Part shown: positions 54,758-63,989 of the stretch, piece after piece
How the letters are laid out: every line of letters starts with the position of its first letter
Numbering within the stretch: position 1 is the stretch's first letter
DNA from: Hyphomicrobiales bacterium
GTDB taxonomy: Bacteria; Pseudomonadota; Alphaproteobacteria; Rhizobiales; Rhizobiaceae
Reading direction: 5' to 3'
Length of the DNA: 64,000 bases
NCBI GenBank assembly: GCA_900468535.1
Contig: UBTY01000009.1
Location: forward strand, 62,001 to 126,000
Translations under genes and position numbers: made by a program
The notes under the pieces: generated by a model
What the model was told of the DNA's origin: nothing
Database searches by the model: none
What the model saw: only the letters and a program-made list of their open reading frames with translations

Positions 54758-55083
54758 GCTGAGTACCTGCGGTAGTTGAAATCGACTTACGTCAACTATG
54801 CTTCATTTCAGAAGTGTCAAATTCGAATATATCTTCAACTATAGATTGATTTATATCGCTGATATCGATCATCTTATTTTGCGGAGGTCGTGGAAGCTCG
54901 GATAAATGCTTCAGCAGCTTTCGTTTGCCAGGCTGTGGGACTTCGGAAAAGGGCAACGGAAGACTTTGCTAACCTCGCCAACCGCAAGATATTGCGCGCA
55001 TCCGAAATGGTGTTTTTTTTCTTTTTCTCGCCATCTCCTTCGCCTAAATCTCCTCTGTCCGTCGTAACAACAGAAGGTGGTGC
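54758..55083. other. AT-rich gap between methyltransferase gene and galE
   Basis: About 325 bp without a convincing gene. It holds an inverted repeat TAGTTGA-N12-TCAACTA (54773-54798), 15 nt upstream of the methyltransferase start, and a T8-C-T5 run (55013-55026), 58 nt before galE. Both genes presumably have their promoters here. Short ORFs are present but have no ribosome-binding site or recognisable product. Confidence 0.5.
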
Positions 55084-56067
55084 ATGGCAGGTGAAACTGT
55101 TTTGGTCGTCGGGGGGGCTGGTTATATCGGCTCTCACACGTGTCTGGACCTCGCCAACAAGGGCTTCGTACCCGTCGTATTCGACAATTTCTCGAATGGG
55201 CACCGCGAGTTCGTAAAATGGGGGCCTGTCGAAGAGGGCGATATTCGCGACAGGGCGCGGCTTGACGAGGTTCTCGCAAAGCACAAACCGGCAGCCATTC
55301 TGCATTTCGCAGCACTCATCGAAGTCGGCGAATCGGTCAAGGATCCGGTCGCATTCTACGAGAACAACGTCGTCGGAACGCTAACCCTGCTTGCGGCCGC
55401 GCAGAGTGCCGGCATCAAGGCTTTCGTTTTCTCTTCGACTTGCGCCACTTACGGCCTGCCGCAGACAGTGCCCCTGGATGAGGGCCACCAGCAGGTTCCG
55501 ATCAATCCGTACGGCCGCACGAAGCATATCGTCGAACAGGCTCTGTCCGATTATGCCCAGTACACCGGCTTCCGATCGGTGATCCTGCGATACTTCAATG
55601 CAGCTGGTGCGGACTTCGAGGGGCGCATCGGCGAATGGCATCAGCCGGAGACCCACGCGATACCTTTGGCAATCGATGCTGCGCTGGGGCGTCGCCAGGG
55701 CTTCAAGGTTTTCGGCAGCGATTACGACACGCGTGACGGAACCTGTGTGCGCGATTACATTCATGTGCTCGACCTCGCCGACGCGCATGTGCGTGCCGTG
55801 GAGTATCTCTTGAGGGGTGGCGAATCCATCGCACTCAATCTCGGAACAGGCACGGGCACGACGGTAAAGGAATTGTTGTCGGCTATCGAAGAGGTGTCGC
55901 GGCGTCCGTTTCCCGTGGAATATGTCGGTCGTCGCGAAGGGGATTCGACCACTCTCGTTGCGAACAACGACAAGGCGCGCGAAATCCTGGGCTGGGTACC
56001 GAAGCACGATCTTTCCCAGATCATTCGCTCCGCCTGGAACTGGCATTCGAAGTCGAACCATCACTGA
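55084..56067 (+). CDS. galE: UDP-glucose 4-epimerase
   Basis: Interconverts UDP-glucose and UDP-galactose, feeding galactose into exopolysaccharide and LPS (ExoB role in rhizobia). The 327-aa short-chain dehydrogenase-like protein has the NAD loop GGAGYIGS (10-17), the SST stretch (117-119), the catalytic Y143-x3-K147 in YGRTK, and RYFNAAGAD. AAGGTGG precedes the ATG. A T8 run lies in its leader. Length is typical. The 12-nt gap to the next gene suggests cotranscription. Confidence 0.94.
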   Translation: MAGETVLVVGGAGYIGSHTCLDLANKGFVPVVFDNFSNGHREFVKWGPVEEGDIRDRARLDEVLAKHKPAAILHFAALIEVGESVKDPVAFYENNVVGTLTLLAAAQSAGIKAFVFSSTCATYGLPQTVPLDEGHQQVPINPYGRTKHIVEQALSDYAQYTGFRSVILRYFNAAGADFEGRIGEWHQPETHAIPLAIDAALGRRQGFKVFGSDYDTRDGTCVRDYIHVLDLADAHVRAVEYLLRGGESIALNLGTGTGTTVKELLSAIEEVSRRPFPVEYVGRREGDSTTLVANNDKAREILGWVPKHDLSQIIRSAWNWHSKSNHH

Positions 56068-56079
56068 GCGCGGCACGCC

Positions 56080-57600
56080 ATGAGCAACAGGCCCAATGTT
56101 CTTCTGATCACGGCCGACCAGTGGCGTGGCGATTGCCTTTCCGCGGTTGGGCATCCTTGCGTGAAGACGCCGAATGTGGATGCCCTTGCCGCCGAAGGCA
56201 CGTTGTTCGCGCGCCATTATGCCGGTGCAGCCCCCTGCTCGCCGGCGCGTGCGACGCTCTATACCGGGCTCTACCAGATGAATCATCGCGTCTGCCGCAA
56301 TGGTTCGCCTCTCGATGCCCGGTTTGACAATCTGGCGCTGGCGGCCCGGCGGGCCGGATATGAGCCGACGCTGTTCGGATACACCGATACGGCGCCGGAT
56401 CCCCGGGAGCTCGCTTCTGGGGATCCGCATCTGACGACTTACGAAGGTCTTCTCCCGGGTTTCACTGCACGGCAGTTCCTGCCCGAACATGAAAAACAGT
56501 GGCTCTCCTGGCTGCGCGAACGCGGCCATGCCGATGCCCTCGATCGGAGCGTCCACATTCCCGTCGACGCCCGCCCGGGGCAGATATCGAATGCGCCGAC
56601 TGCCTATTCGAAAGACGAGACGCAGACGGCATTCCTTGCCGGCGAGTTCATTCGCTGGATGGGTGAGCAGGATCGGCCGTGGTTCGCGCATGTTTCCTTT
56701 CTGCGTCCTCATCCGCCTTTTTCGGTGCCGGCGCCCTATAACGACATGTACGCACCGGAGGATGGGCCGCGCTTTGCCAGGGCGGTCGATCGCGAGACGG
56801 AGGGCCGGCAGCACCCTTATCTGGCCTACGCGATGCCACGGATGGAGCAAGGCAGCTTCGTCCATGGCGCTTCAGGCTCGATCAGCGACTGGAATGCGAA
56901 CCAGTTCGAAGCCATCCGCGCGATCTACTATGGCATGATCGGCGAAGTAGATGCGCAGCTTGGCCGAATCTGGAAGGCTCTCAAGCAGTCCGGGGCATGG
57001 GACAATACGCTTGTCATTTTAACGTCCGATCACGCGGAGATGGCGGGCGATCACTGGGCGCTAGGCAAAGGCGGCTACTTTGACGGCAGCTACCACATCC
57101 CGCTTGTTATTCGTGACCCCCAGATGAAGGCGGTCGGAACGCCCGTTCAGGCATTCACAAGTGCGGCCGATATCTTTCCGACGCTCTGTGAACGTTTGGG
57201 TCTTAGGTCCGGCAATTGGCTCGATGGCCAATCGCTCATGCCATTCGTTTCAAATGGTGCGAACTCATCCTGGCGCGATGCGGCTTTCTGGGAGTTCGAT
57301 TTCCGCGACGTCGTTCATCGGACTGCGGAAGACCACTTCGGTCTTCGTTCAAATGAATGCAACCTTGCTGTCATCAGGGACGCGCAGTTCAAGTTCGTTC
57401 ATTTCGCCGCTTTGCCTCCGCTGCTCTTTGACCTCGAGAAGGATCCGATGGAGCTCAGCAACGTCGCTGAAGAGGCCGCTTATGCGCCGGTGCGTCTGGC
57501 ATATGCGGAGAAGCTGCTTTCCCTGCGAGCCCGCCATCTGGACCAGACGCTCGCTTATACCGAACTAACGGAAGCAGGGCCGGTTACCGTCCGGCCCTGA
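56080..57600 (+). CDS. Sulfatase-superfamily phosphonate monoester hydrolase/phosphodiesterase-like enzyme
   Basis: Alkaline-phosphatase-fold hydrolase of 506 aa. The formylglycine motif C53-S-P-A-R (CSPAR) needs a maturation enzyme encoded elsewhere. Metal ligands are in LLITADQWRGD and LTSDHAEMAGDH. Overall layout (MNHR..N74..PLD, GYTDTAPDPR, RPHPPF with H211, WALGKGGYFDGSYHIPLVI) follows the rhizobial PMH/PDE enzyme RlPMH, recalled from memory, more than aryl sulfatases. No signal peptide, so probably cytoplasmic. Natural substrate (phosphonate monoester, phosphodiester or sulfate ester) is unknown. It is linked to galE and converges with a DUF1993 gene. Confidence 0.85.
   Translation: MSNRPNVLLITADQWRGDCLSAVGHPCVKTPNVDALAAEGTLFARHYAGAAPCSPARATLYTGLYQMNHRVCRNGSPLDARFDNLALAARRAGYEPTLFGYTDTAPDPRELASGDPHLTTYEGLLPGFTARQFLPEHEKQWLSWLRERGHADALDRSVHIPVDARPGQISNAPTAYSKDETQTAFLAGEFIRWMGEQDRPWFAHVSFLRPHPPFSVPAPYNDMYAPEDGPRFARAVDRETEGRQHPYLAYAMPRMEQGSFVHGASGSISDWNANQFEAIRAIYYGMIGEVDAQLGRIWKALKQSGAWDNTLVILTSDHAEMAGDHWALGKGGYFDGSYHIPLVIRDPQMKAVGTPVQAFTSAADIFPTLCERLGLRSGNWLDGQSLMPFVSNGANSSWRDAAFWEFDFRDVVHRTAEDHFGLRSNECNLAVIRDAQFKFVHFAALPPLLFDLEKDPMELSNVAEEAAYAPVRLAYAEKLLSLRARHLDQTLAYTELTEAGPVTVRP
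57575..57599. terminator. Hairpin over the sulfatase-family gene stop
   Basis: A perfect 9-bp stem CAGGGCCGG/CCGGCCCTG with a 7-nt loop includes the last codons and the first bases of the TGA, 7 nt from the convergent DUF1993 stop. No U-tract is present. It is a possible bidirectional transcript end. Confidence 0.45.
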
Positions 57601-57606
57601 AAAGGT

Positions 57607-58116
57607 TCAAGAGAAGCGGCCGAGGTAGTCCATCTTTCCGACCGCAACGCCCTGATTTCGCAGAATGGCGTGTGCCATCGAAATGTGAAAATAGAAGTTG
57701 GGCAAGGCGAAGGTTGCAAGGTATTCGTCGCCACGGAAGGTGAACTTGTTGCCTCCAGGCGCGATCGTGACCTCGTTGGTTTCGGTACCGTCGAGCGCAT
57801 TTGGCGCAATCGTTGCGAGGTACGAGTTGGTCTTCGCGAGACGCTCGCGCAGGTCGCCGATCGTCGTCTCGTTATCTTCGAATGTCGGGGCGTCGGTCGC
57901 CGTCAGGCGCGCAATCGCGAGCTTGGCGCTGTCGGTTGCACGCTGGAATTGGCCGGAAAACGGCAGCATGTCTGGCGCGAGACGCGCCGCTACCAACTCG
58001 GAAGATGCGATGCCTTTTTCGGCGGCATGGCTTTCCGCCTTGTCTAGATAAGTCCCTAGAGTGATCAGGCCTCGTTGGAACAAGGGGACCGTGAGGCGAT
58101 ACATCGAAATAGGCAT
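57607..58116 (-). CDS. DUF1993 family protein
   Basis: A 169-aa soluble protein of unknown function, probably a four-helix DinB-like fold. The DUF1993 pattern is clear: N-terminal YRLTVPLFQRGLITLGTYLDKAE, the middle LAPDMLPFSGQFQRATDSAKLAIARL, and the C-terminal LPNFYFHISMAHAILRNQGVAVGKMDYLG, with histidines that might bind metal. The ATG at 58116 is chosen because GGAG lies 6 nt upstream; the frame extends to 58242 without support. It converges with the sulfatase-family gene. Confidence 0.88.
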   Translation of the reverse strand: MPISMYRLTVPLFQRGLITLGTYLDKAESHAAEKGIASSELVAARLAPDMLPFSGQFQRATDSAKLAIARLTATDAPTFEDNETTIGDLRERLAKTNSYLATIAPNALDGTETNEVTIAPGGNKFTFRGDEYLATFALPNFYFHISMAHAILRNQGVAVGKMDYLGRFS

Positions 58117-58392
58117 TGATGTCTCCATAAGAGATGCGGGGGCTGTTGCGGCAGCAGATATAGGGTGGGCGGTCCTTGTTTTAACGAGGCGCGGCGGCCC
58201 GCAATGAGTTATTTTTCTTCGCCCGTCCCTGCGGCATTTCACCAGCCTTTACGTCCGCCCGACGGAGGCGGTGGTCGCGTACTTGGCCGCGCTATCACGC
58301 TGAAAAAATTTCTCAAAAAAGGGGTGGCGTATTTTGCCAGCTTTTCTATTCTGCCGGCTTCGCATCGCCCTCCCGGGCACACAGGAACAGCA

Positions 58393-59442
58393 ATGCAATT
58401 CGTATTCGACGGTCACAACGACGTTCTTCTTCGGCTCTGGACGCATGAACGGGAAGGGGGCGATCCCGTCGCCGAATTTTCCAACGGCACTGATACCGGG
58501 CACATCGACGGCCCACGGGCGAAGAAGGGCGGACTGGCCGGCGGTTTGTGCGCGATCTACGTGCCTTCGGGCGATCTGGTCTTTGCCGATCCCGACAAGA
58601 ACGGTCACTATGTGACTCCGCTTGCAGCGCCCTTGGAGCCGCTGTCCTCGTTGAAGATTGCCACTGAAATGGCAGCGATCGCGCTTCGGCTCGATCGGGC
58701 CGGTGCATGGCGGTTGTGCCGCACCGTCAAGGAAATCCGCCAGGCGATGTCAGAGCAAGTCTTTGCCGCGGTAATGCACATGGAAGGCTGCGAGGCGATC
58801 GGCTCCGATCTTGCCGCGCTCGAGGTCTTCTACGCCGCCGGACTGAGGTCGCTTGGACCGGTCTGGAGCCGGCATAACATTTTCGGACATGGCGTACCGT
58901 TCGCGTTTCCGATGTCGCCGGATACCGCGCCCGGCCTGACGGATGTCGGCTTCGCGCTGGTGCGCGAGTGCAACCGTCTCGGCATCATGATCGATCTAGC
59001 GCACATCACGGAAAAGGGTTTCTGGGATGTGGCCAAGACCACGGACCAGCCGTTGGTGGCAAGCCATTCCAACGCTCATGCGCTGACACCGGTCGCGCGC
59101 AATCTGACGGACAAGCAGCTTGAAGCGATCAGAGAAAGCAAGGGCCTTGTTGGCATAAACTACGCGACCGCCATGCTTCGCAAGGATGGTCGATCTGACG
59201 GCGACACGCCGCTCAGCGATATGATCCGCCATATCGACTATCTGGTGGAGCGTGTCGGTATCGATTGCGTCGCTCTCGGTTCTGATTTCGATGGCGCGAC
59301 AATTCCGGATGAAATCGGCGATGCCGCCGGCAATCAGAACCTGATTGCCGCTTTGAAGCGCGCTGGATATGCTGGTGAGGATCTTGATAAATTGGCCGGC
59401 GGGAACTGGCTGAGAATCCTGGGTTCGGCGTGGGGAGAATAG
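58393..59442 (+). CDS. Membrane dipeptidase (peptidase M19)
   Basis: Zinc-dependent renal-dipeptidase-family hydrolase of 349 aa acting on dipeptides, often including D-residues at the C-terminal position. It shows H8/D10 in FVFDGHND, the catalytic-site Glu in AVMHMEGCEAIG, LGIMIDLAHITEKGFWDV, PLVASHSNAHAL and ALGSDFDGA. No signal peptide is seen, so it is probably cytoplasmic. AGGAAC lies before the ATG at 58393; the open frame back to 58165 is not credible coding. It stands 55 nt upstream of a peptide ABC transporter, suggesting that imported dipeptides are cleaved here. Confidence 0.9.
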   Translation: MQFVFDGHNDVLLRLWTHEREGGDPVAEFSNGTDTGHIDGPRAKKGGLAGGLCAIYVPSGDLVFADPDKNGHYVTPLAAPLEPLSSLKIATEMAAIALRLDRAGAWRLCRTVKEIRQAMSEQVFAAVMHMEGCEAIGSDLAALEVFYAAGLRSLGPVWSRHNIFGHGVPFAFPMSPDTAPGLTDVGFALVRECNRLGIMIDLAHITEKGFWDVAKTTDQPLVASHSNAHALTPVARNLTDKQLEAIRESKGLVGINYATAMLRKDGRSDGDTPLSDMIRHIDYLVERVGIDCVALGSDFDGATIPDEIGDAAGNQNLIAALKRAGYAGEDLDKLAGGNWLRILGSAWGE

Positions 59443-59497
59443 GGCGTCGAAGCCAAAAATTATTTGTAATCAATTAGAGAAACAGGGGAACAAAACC

Positions 59498-61141
59498 ATG
59501 ATCATGACCAAATTTAACCGCAACTTCCGTGCGCTTTCCGCAGGCGCGGCCCTCTCCCTCCTGATGATCGCCGCTCCGGCAGCCTTCGCCGAAACGCCGA
59601 AGGACACGCTCGTCGAGGGCTTCGCGATCGACGATATCATCACCATGGATCCGGGCGAAGCTTTCGAGCTTTCGACGGCAGAAGTGACCAGCAACACCTA
59701 CAGCCTGCTGGTGCGCCTCGACATGGCCGACACCTCCAAGGTTAAGGGTGACCTGGCTGATAGCTGGACCGTGTCGGATGATGGTCTCACCTACACCTTC
59801 AAGCTGAAGTCCGGTCTCAAATTTGCATCGGGCAACCCCATCACCGCAGAAGATGTTGCGTGGTCCTTCGAGCGCGCTGTCAAGCTCGACAAGAGCCCGG
59901 CCTTCATTATCACCCAGTTCGGCATCAATGGCGATAACGTCACCGAGAAGGCCAAGGCGACCGACGAGAGCACCTTCACGTTTACCGTCGACAAGGCTTA
60001 TGCGCCAAGCTTCGTGCTGAACTGCCTGACGGCAACTGTTGCCTCTGTCGTCGACAAGAAGCTGGTTCTCGATCACGTCAAGCCGGTCACCCCTTCGGCC
60101 GACTACAAGTATGACAACGACTTCGGCAATGAGTGGCTGAAGACGGGTTACGCCGGCTCCGGCGCCTTCAAGCTGCGCGAATGGCGCGCGAACGAAGTCG
60201 TCGTTCTCGAGCGTAACGACAACTATTATGGCGACAAGGCCAAGCTGAACCGCGTCATCTACCGCTTCATGAAGGAAAGCTCGGCTCAGCGCCTGGCGCT
60301 TGAGGCAGGCGATATCGACATCGCCCGCAACCTCGAGCCCGGCGATCTCGATGCTGTTGCCAAGAACGCTGACCTCGCCGCCGAAAGCGCACCGAAGGGC
60401 ACCGTCTACTTCATCAGCCTGAACTCCAAGAACGAAAACCTGAAGAAGCCGGAAGTCCAGGAAGCCTTCAAGTACCTCGTGGACTACGACGCCATCGGCT
60501 CAACGCTCATCAAGGGCATCGGCGAGATCCATCAGACCTTCCTGCCGAAGGGCCAGCTCGGCGCGCTCGACGAGAACCCCTACAAGCTCGATGTCGCCAA
60601 GGCCAAGGAACTGCTGGCAAAGGCAGGTCTCAAGGATGGCTTCTCGGTCACAATCGACGTCCGCAATACGCAGCCTGTCACCGGTATTGCCGAATCCATT
60701 CAGCAGTCGGTTGCACAGGCCGGCATCAAGATGGAAATCATCCCCGGCGATGGCAAGCAGACGCTGACCAAGTTCCGTGCCCGCACGCACGACATCTACA
60801 TTGGCCAGTGGGGTTCGGACTATTTCGACCCGAACTCCAACGCTGATACGTTCACGTCCAACCCAGATAACTCGGACGCCGGCACCGTCAAGACGCTCGC
60901 TTGGCGTAACACCTGGGAATCGCCGGAGCTCGACAAGGAAGCCAAGGCCGCTCTGCTCGAGCGCGACAACGCCAAGCGCGCTGCGATGTATCAGGATATC
61001 CAGAAGAAGTATCTGGCCAACAGCCCCTTCGTCTTCATCTTCCAGCAGACAGAAGTCGCTGGCTACCGCAAGGGCCTGACGAACTTCAAGCTCGGACCGA
61101 GCTTCGACACCAACTACGTCGGCCCGATTGGCAAGGAATGA
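59498..61141 (+). CDS. Peptide ABC transporter, substrate-binding protein (family 5)
   Basis: Periplasmic binding protein of the Dpp/Opp family, 547 aa. A signal peptide ends near Ala31 (AAPAAFA/ETPKD). The SBP_bac_5 body shows LVEGFAIDDIITMDPGEAFE, LADSWTVSDDGLTYTFKLKSGLKFASGNPITAEDVAWSFERA, and the late segment GQWGSDYFDPNSNADTFTSNPDNSD. The ligand is not readable from sequence; dipeptide or oligopeptide is favoured because of the M19 dipeptidase in front. The start may be the ATG at 59498 or the one two codons later. Confidence 0.92.
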   Translation: MIMTKFNRNFRALSAGAALSLLMIAAPAAFAETPKDTLVEGFAIDDIITMDPGEAFELSTAEVTSNTYSLLVRLDMADTSKVKGDLADSWTVSDDGLTYTFKLKSGLKFASGNPITAEDVAWSFERAVKLDKSPAFIITQFGINGDNVTEKAKATDESTFTFTVDKAYAPSFVLNCLTATVASVVDKKLVLDHVKPVTPSADYKYDNDFGNEWLKTGYAGSGAFKLREWRANEVVVLERNDNYYGDKAKLNRVIYRFMKESSAQRLALEAGDIDIARNLEPGDLDAVAKNADLAAESAPKGTVYFISLNSKNENLKKPEVQEAFKYLVDYDAIGSTLIKGIGEIHQTFLPKGQLGALDENPYKLDVAKAKELLAKAGLKDGFSVTIDVRNTQPVTGIAESIQQSVAQAGIKMEIIPGDGKQTLTKFRARTHDIYIGQWGSDYFDPNSNADTFTSNPDNSDAGTVKTLAWRNTWESPELDKEAKAALLERDNAKRAAMYQDIQKKYLANSPFVFIFQQTEVAGYRKGLTNFKLGPSFDTNYVGPIGKE

Positions 61142-61159
61142 TCAGGCGGGGCTGATCCA

Positions 61160-62227
61160 TTGAGCATAGTCGAACCAACGACGGAAGCACGGCCGAGACC
61201 CGGCCGTGCTCTTCCCATTGCAAAGGCTGTCGGGCGCTTTCTCATCGCTGCCGTCACCACCTATCTCGGCCTTCTCGCCGTTACCTTCTTCATCGGTCGT
61301 GTCGTGCCGATCGATCCGGTCTTGGCCATTCTCGGTGACCGCGCCCCGGCCCACGTGGTTGAGCGCGTGCGGCGCGAAATGGGCTTCGACCTGCCGCTCT
61401 ACCAGCAGTTCTACATCTACCTCAAAGGCATTCTCGCCGGCGATTTCGGCACATCCGTGCTGACCACCAACCCTGTTATGGTCGACATCAAGCGCGTCTT
61501 CCCGGCGACGATCGAACTCGCGACACTCGGCACCATCATCGGCTCGGTGATCGGCGTTCCGCTCGGCGTGCTTGCCGCCGTCAAGCGTGGCAGCTTTGCC
61601 GACCAGATCGTCCGCGTCATCGGCCTGATCGGCTACTCCGTGCCGATCTTCTGGCTGTCGCTGATCTCTCTGGTAATCTTCTATGCCAAGCTTCGCTGGG
61701 TGGCTTTTCCTGGCCGCATCGACATCGTTTTCGAGTATACGTTTACGCCGGTGACCGGTTTCTATCTGCTCGACAGCGCCATGCAGGGCCAGTGGGACGT
61801 CTTCTACGACGTCTTCCGCCACATCATCCTGCCGGCCTCGCTGCTTGGCTACTTCTCGCTCGCCTATATCAGCCGCATGACCCGCAGCTTCATGTTGAAC
61901 GAACTCAGCCAGGAATATGTCGTGGCAGCACGCGCCAAGGGCCTTTCCGAAACCCGTGTCATATGGGGCCACGCGCTGCGCAACGCCGCTGTGCCGCTCG
62001 TTACGGTTATAGCCCTCTCCTATGCAGGACTTCTGGAAGGCTCCGTGTTGACCGAGACGGTATTCTCCTGGCCCGGGATTGGCCTCTACATCACCAATTC
62101 CCTGCAGAACGCCGACATGAACGCCGTCCTCGGCGGAACGATCGTCATCGGCACCGTCTTTATCGGAATCAACCTCGTATCTGATCTTCTCTACCGCACT
62201 CTTGATCCCAGGACGCGCAGCCGATGA
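61160..62227 (+). CDS. Peptide ABC transporter permease (DppB-like)
   Basis: Inner-membrane subunit of 355 aa with six predicted helices and the EAA-loop that contacts the ATPase (VVAARAKGLSETRVIWGHALRNAAVPL). The DppB/OppB pattern appears in the first half (DRAPAHVVERVRREMGFDLPLYQQFYIYLKGILAGDFGTS). The start codon is TTG, with GGCGGGG 8 nt upstream; the next ATG would lose the first helix. It lies 18 nt after the binding-protein gene and overlaps the next permease by 4 nt. Confidence 0.93.
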   Translation: MSIVEPTTEARPRPGRALPIAKAVGRFLIAAVTTYLGLLAVTFFIGRVVPIDPVLAILGDRAPAHVVERVRREMGFDLPLYQQFYIYLKGILAGDFGTSVLTTNPVMVDIKRVFPATIELATLGTIIGSVIGVPLGVLAAVKRGSFADQIVRVIGLIGYSVPIFWLSLISLVIFYAKLRWVAFPGRIDIVFEYTFTPVTGFYLLDSAMQGQWDVFYDVFRHIILPASLLGYFSLAYISRMTRSFMLNELSQEYVVAARAKGLSETRVIWGHALRNAAVPLVTVIALSYAGLLEGSVLTETVFSWPGIGLYITNSLQNADMNAVLGGTIVIGTVFIGINLVSDLLYRTLDPRTRSR

Positions 62228-63159
62228 CCGCTCCCGCTCAGCAACCTGTACGCATGAGCCGCCGCGATTGGCTGCTGTCCGATCGGCCGCAGTCCCGGAG
62301 ACAGGCCCGCCTGGGTCGTGCTTATGTGACGTGGCGGCAATTCACCGCAAACCGCCTGGCAGTTGTTGGCCTGGTGATCATTATCGCGCTGCTTCTGATC
62401 GCCGCGTTTGCCGATCTGCTTGCAACCCACTCCCCTGTTGTCGGGGATCTCAAGAATGCCCGGCTGCTGCCGCCCGGCACCGAAGGCTACATCCTCGGCA
62501 CTGACGATCAGGGTCGCGATATCTTCTCGCGCCTGATCTACGGTTCGCGCCTGACGCTTCTCGTCGTTGTCCTGGTCGCGATCATCTCCGCGCCGATCGG
62601 ACTGATTATCGGCACGGTCTCCGGCTACGCCGGTGGCTGGGTCGATGCTGTCCTTATGCGCATTACCGATATCTTCCTGGCATTCCCGAAGCTCGTTCTG
62701 GCCCTTGCCTTCGTTGCCGCGCTCGGCCCTGGCATCCAGAATGCGATCATCGCTATCGCCATCACCTCCTGGCCGCCCTATGCGCGTATCGCTCGCGCGG
62801 AAACGCTGACGGTTCGCCGGTCGGACTTTATCGCGGCGGTTCGGTTGATGGGCGCCTCGCCGCTTCGGATCATCGTGCGTCACGTGATGCCGCTCTGCAT
62901 CTCATCTCTGATCGTGCGTGTCACGCTCGACATGGCCGGGATCATCCTAACTGCCGCGGGTCTTGGGTTCCTTGGCCTCGGGGCGCAGCCTCCGCTGCCT
63001 GAATGGGGCGCGATGATTGCTTCGGGACGGCGCTTCATTCTCGATCAATGGTGGGTCGCTGCCATGCCCGGCATCGCGATCCTGGTGGTCAGCCTCGGGT
63101 TCAACCTGCTCGGCGATGGACTTCGGGATGCACTCGACCCCAAGGAAAGCGGACAATGA
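62224..63159 (+). CDS. Peptide ABC transporter permease (DppC-like)
   Basis: Second permease, 311 aa, six helices. It has the typical DppC/OppC features: an N-terminal helix in WRQFTANRLAVVGLVIIIALLLIAAF, the periplasmic GTDDQGRDIFSRLIYGSRLTL motif, and the EAA loop AVRLMGASPLRIIVRHVMPL. It overlaps both the DppB-like gene and the ATPase gene through ATGA junctions, so the subunits are translated in a coupled manner. Confidence 0.94.
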   Translation: MTAPAQQPVRMSRRDWLLSDRPQSRRQARLGRAYVTWRQFTANRLAVVGLVIIIALLLIAAFADLLATHSPVVGDLKNARLLPPGTEGYILGTDDQGRDIFSRLIYGSRLTLLVVVLVAIISAPIGLIIGTVSGYAGGWVDAVLMRITDIFLAFPKLVLALAFVAALGPGIQNAIIAIAITSWPPYARIARAETLTVRRSDFIAAVRLMGASPLRIIVRHVMPLCISSLIVRVTLDMAGIILTAAGLGFLGLGAQPPLPEWGAMIASGRRFILDQWWVAAMPGIAILVVSLGFNLLGDGLRDALDPKESGQ

Positions 63160-63989
63160 CCCCTCTCCTCGCCGTAAACAATCTGAAAGTCAGCTACCCC
63201 ACGCGGACGGGTGTCGTGGAAGCGGTTCGTGGCGTCTCCTTCTCGTTGCAGAAGGAGCGCCTCGCGATCGTCGGAGAATCCGGTTCCGGAAAATCGCAGA
63301 CAGGTCGCGCGATCATGGGGCTCACGCCTAAGCATGGGGTCGTGACCGCCGACACTCTGGATTTCAATGGTATCGATCTCCTGAAGGCATCCGACAAGGA
63401 ACGGCGGCAGTTGCGCGGCAAGCGCATCGCTATGGTGCTTCAGGACCCCAAATATTCTCTCGATCCCGTCATGACGATCGGCCGGCAGATCTGCGAGACG
63501 CTGCGGACCCATGAGAGCATCAGCCGGAGCGAGGCTCGCGATCGCGCGTTGGCTATGCTTGAAGCGGTGCAGATCCGCGATCCCAAGCGCGTTTTCGATC
63601 TTCATCCGCACGAGGTTTCGGGCGGCATGGGTCAGCGCGCGATGATCGCCATGATGCTGATCGCGGGTCCCGAATTGCTAATCGCTGACGAACCGACCTC
63701 GGCGCTCGACGTCACGGTGCAGCTCGACGTGCTGCGGATCATGGATCGCCTGGTTTCCGAGCGTGGAATGGGGCTGATTTTCGTCTCGCACGATCTCCGC
63801 CTTGTCTCATCATTCTGTGATCGCGTCCTCGTCATGTATGCTGGCAAGGTCGTCGAAGAACTGAAGGCTTCCGAACTGAAAAACGCACAGCATCCCTATA
63901 CGCGCGGCCTTTTGAACTGCATGCCGCAGATCGGTGAAAGCCGGCATCCGCTGCCGGTCCTCGATCGCAAGCCGGAGTGGGCGGCATGA
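63156..63989 (+). CDS. Peptide ABC transporter ATP-binding protein (DppD-like)
   Basis: ATPase of 277 aa energising peptide import. Walker A is GESGSGKS (40-47), the signature is VSGGMGQR (SGGMGQR in place of the canonical SGGQ), Walker B is LLIADEPTSALD and the switch His is in FVSHDLRLV. The oligopeptide C-terminal segment AQHPYTRGLLNCMP is present but short, lacking part of the usual 320-residue DppD tail. It begins at ATG 63156 overlapping the permease stop and ends overlapping the next start. Confidence 0.93.
   Translation: MTPLLAVNNLKVSYPTRTGVVEAVRGVSFSLQKERLAIVGESGSGKSQTGRAIMGLTPKHGVVTADTLDFNGIDLLKASDKERRQLRGKRIAMVLQDPKYSLDPVMTIGRQICETLRTHESISRSEARDRALAMLEAVQIRDPKRVFDLHPHEVSGGMGQRAMIAMMLIAGPELLIADEPTSALDVTVQLDVLRIMDRLVSERGMGLIFVSHDLRLVSSFCDRVLVMYAGKVVEELKASELKNAQHPYTRGLLNCMPQIGESRHPLPVLDRKPEWAA

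Noticed and set aside
54890..55216. 108-codon plus-strand frame reading into galE
   Set aside because: It crosses the T8-C-T5 tract giving a run of phenylalanines, overlaps galE in another frame and has no ribosome-binding site.
58325..58338. GTGGCGTATTTTGCC resembling a sigma-54 promoter before the dipeptidase gene
   Set aside because: The GG and GC dinucleotides are 8 bp apart rather than the required 10, and no enhancer-binding protein context is seen.
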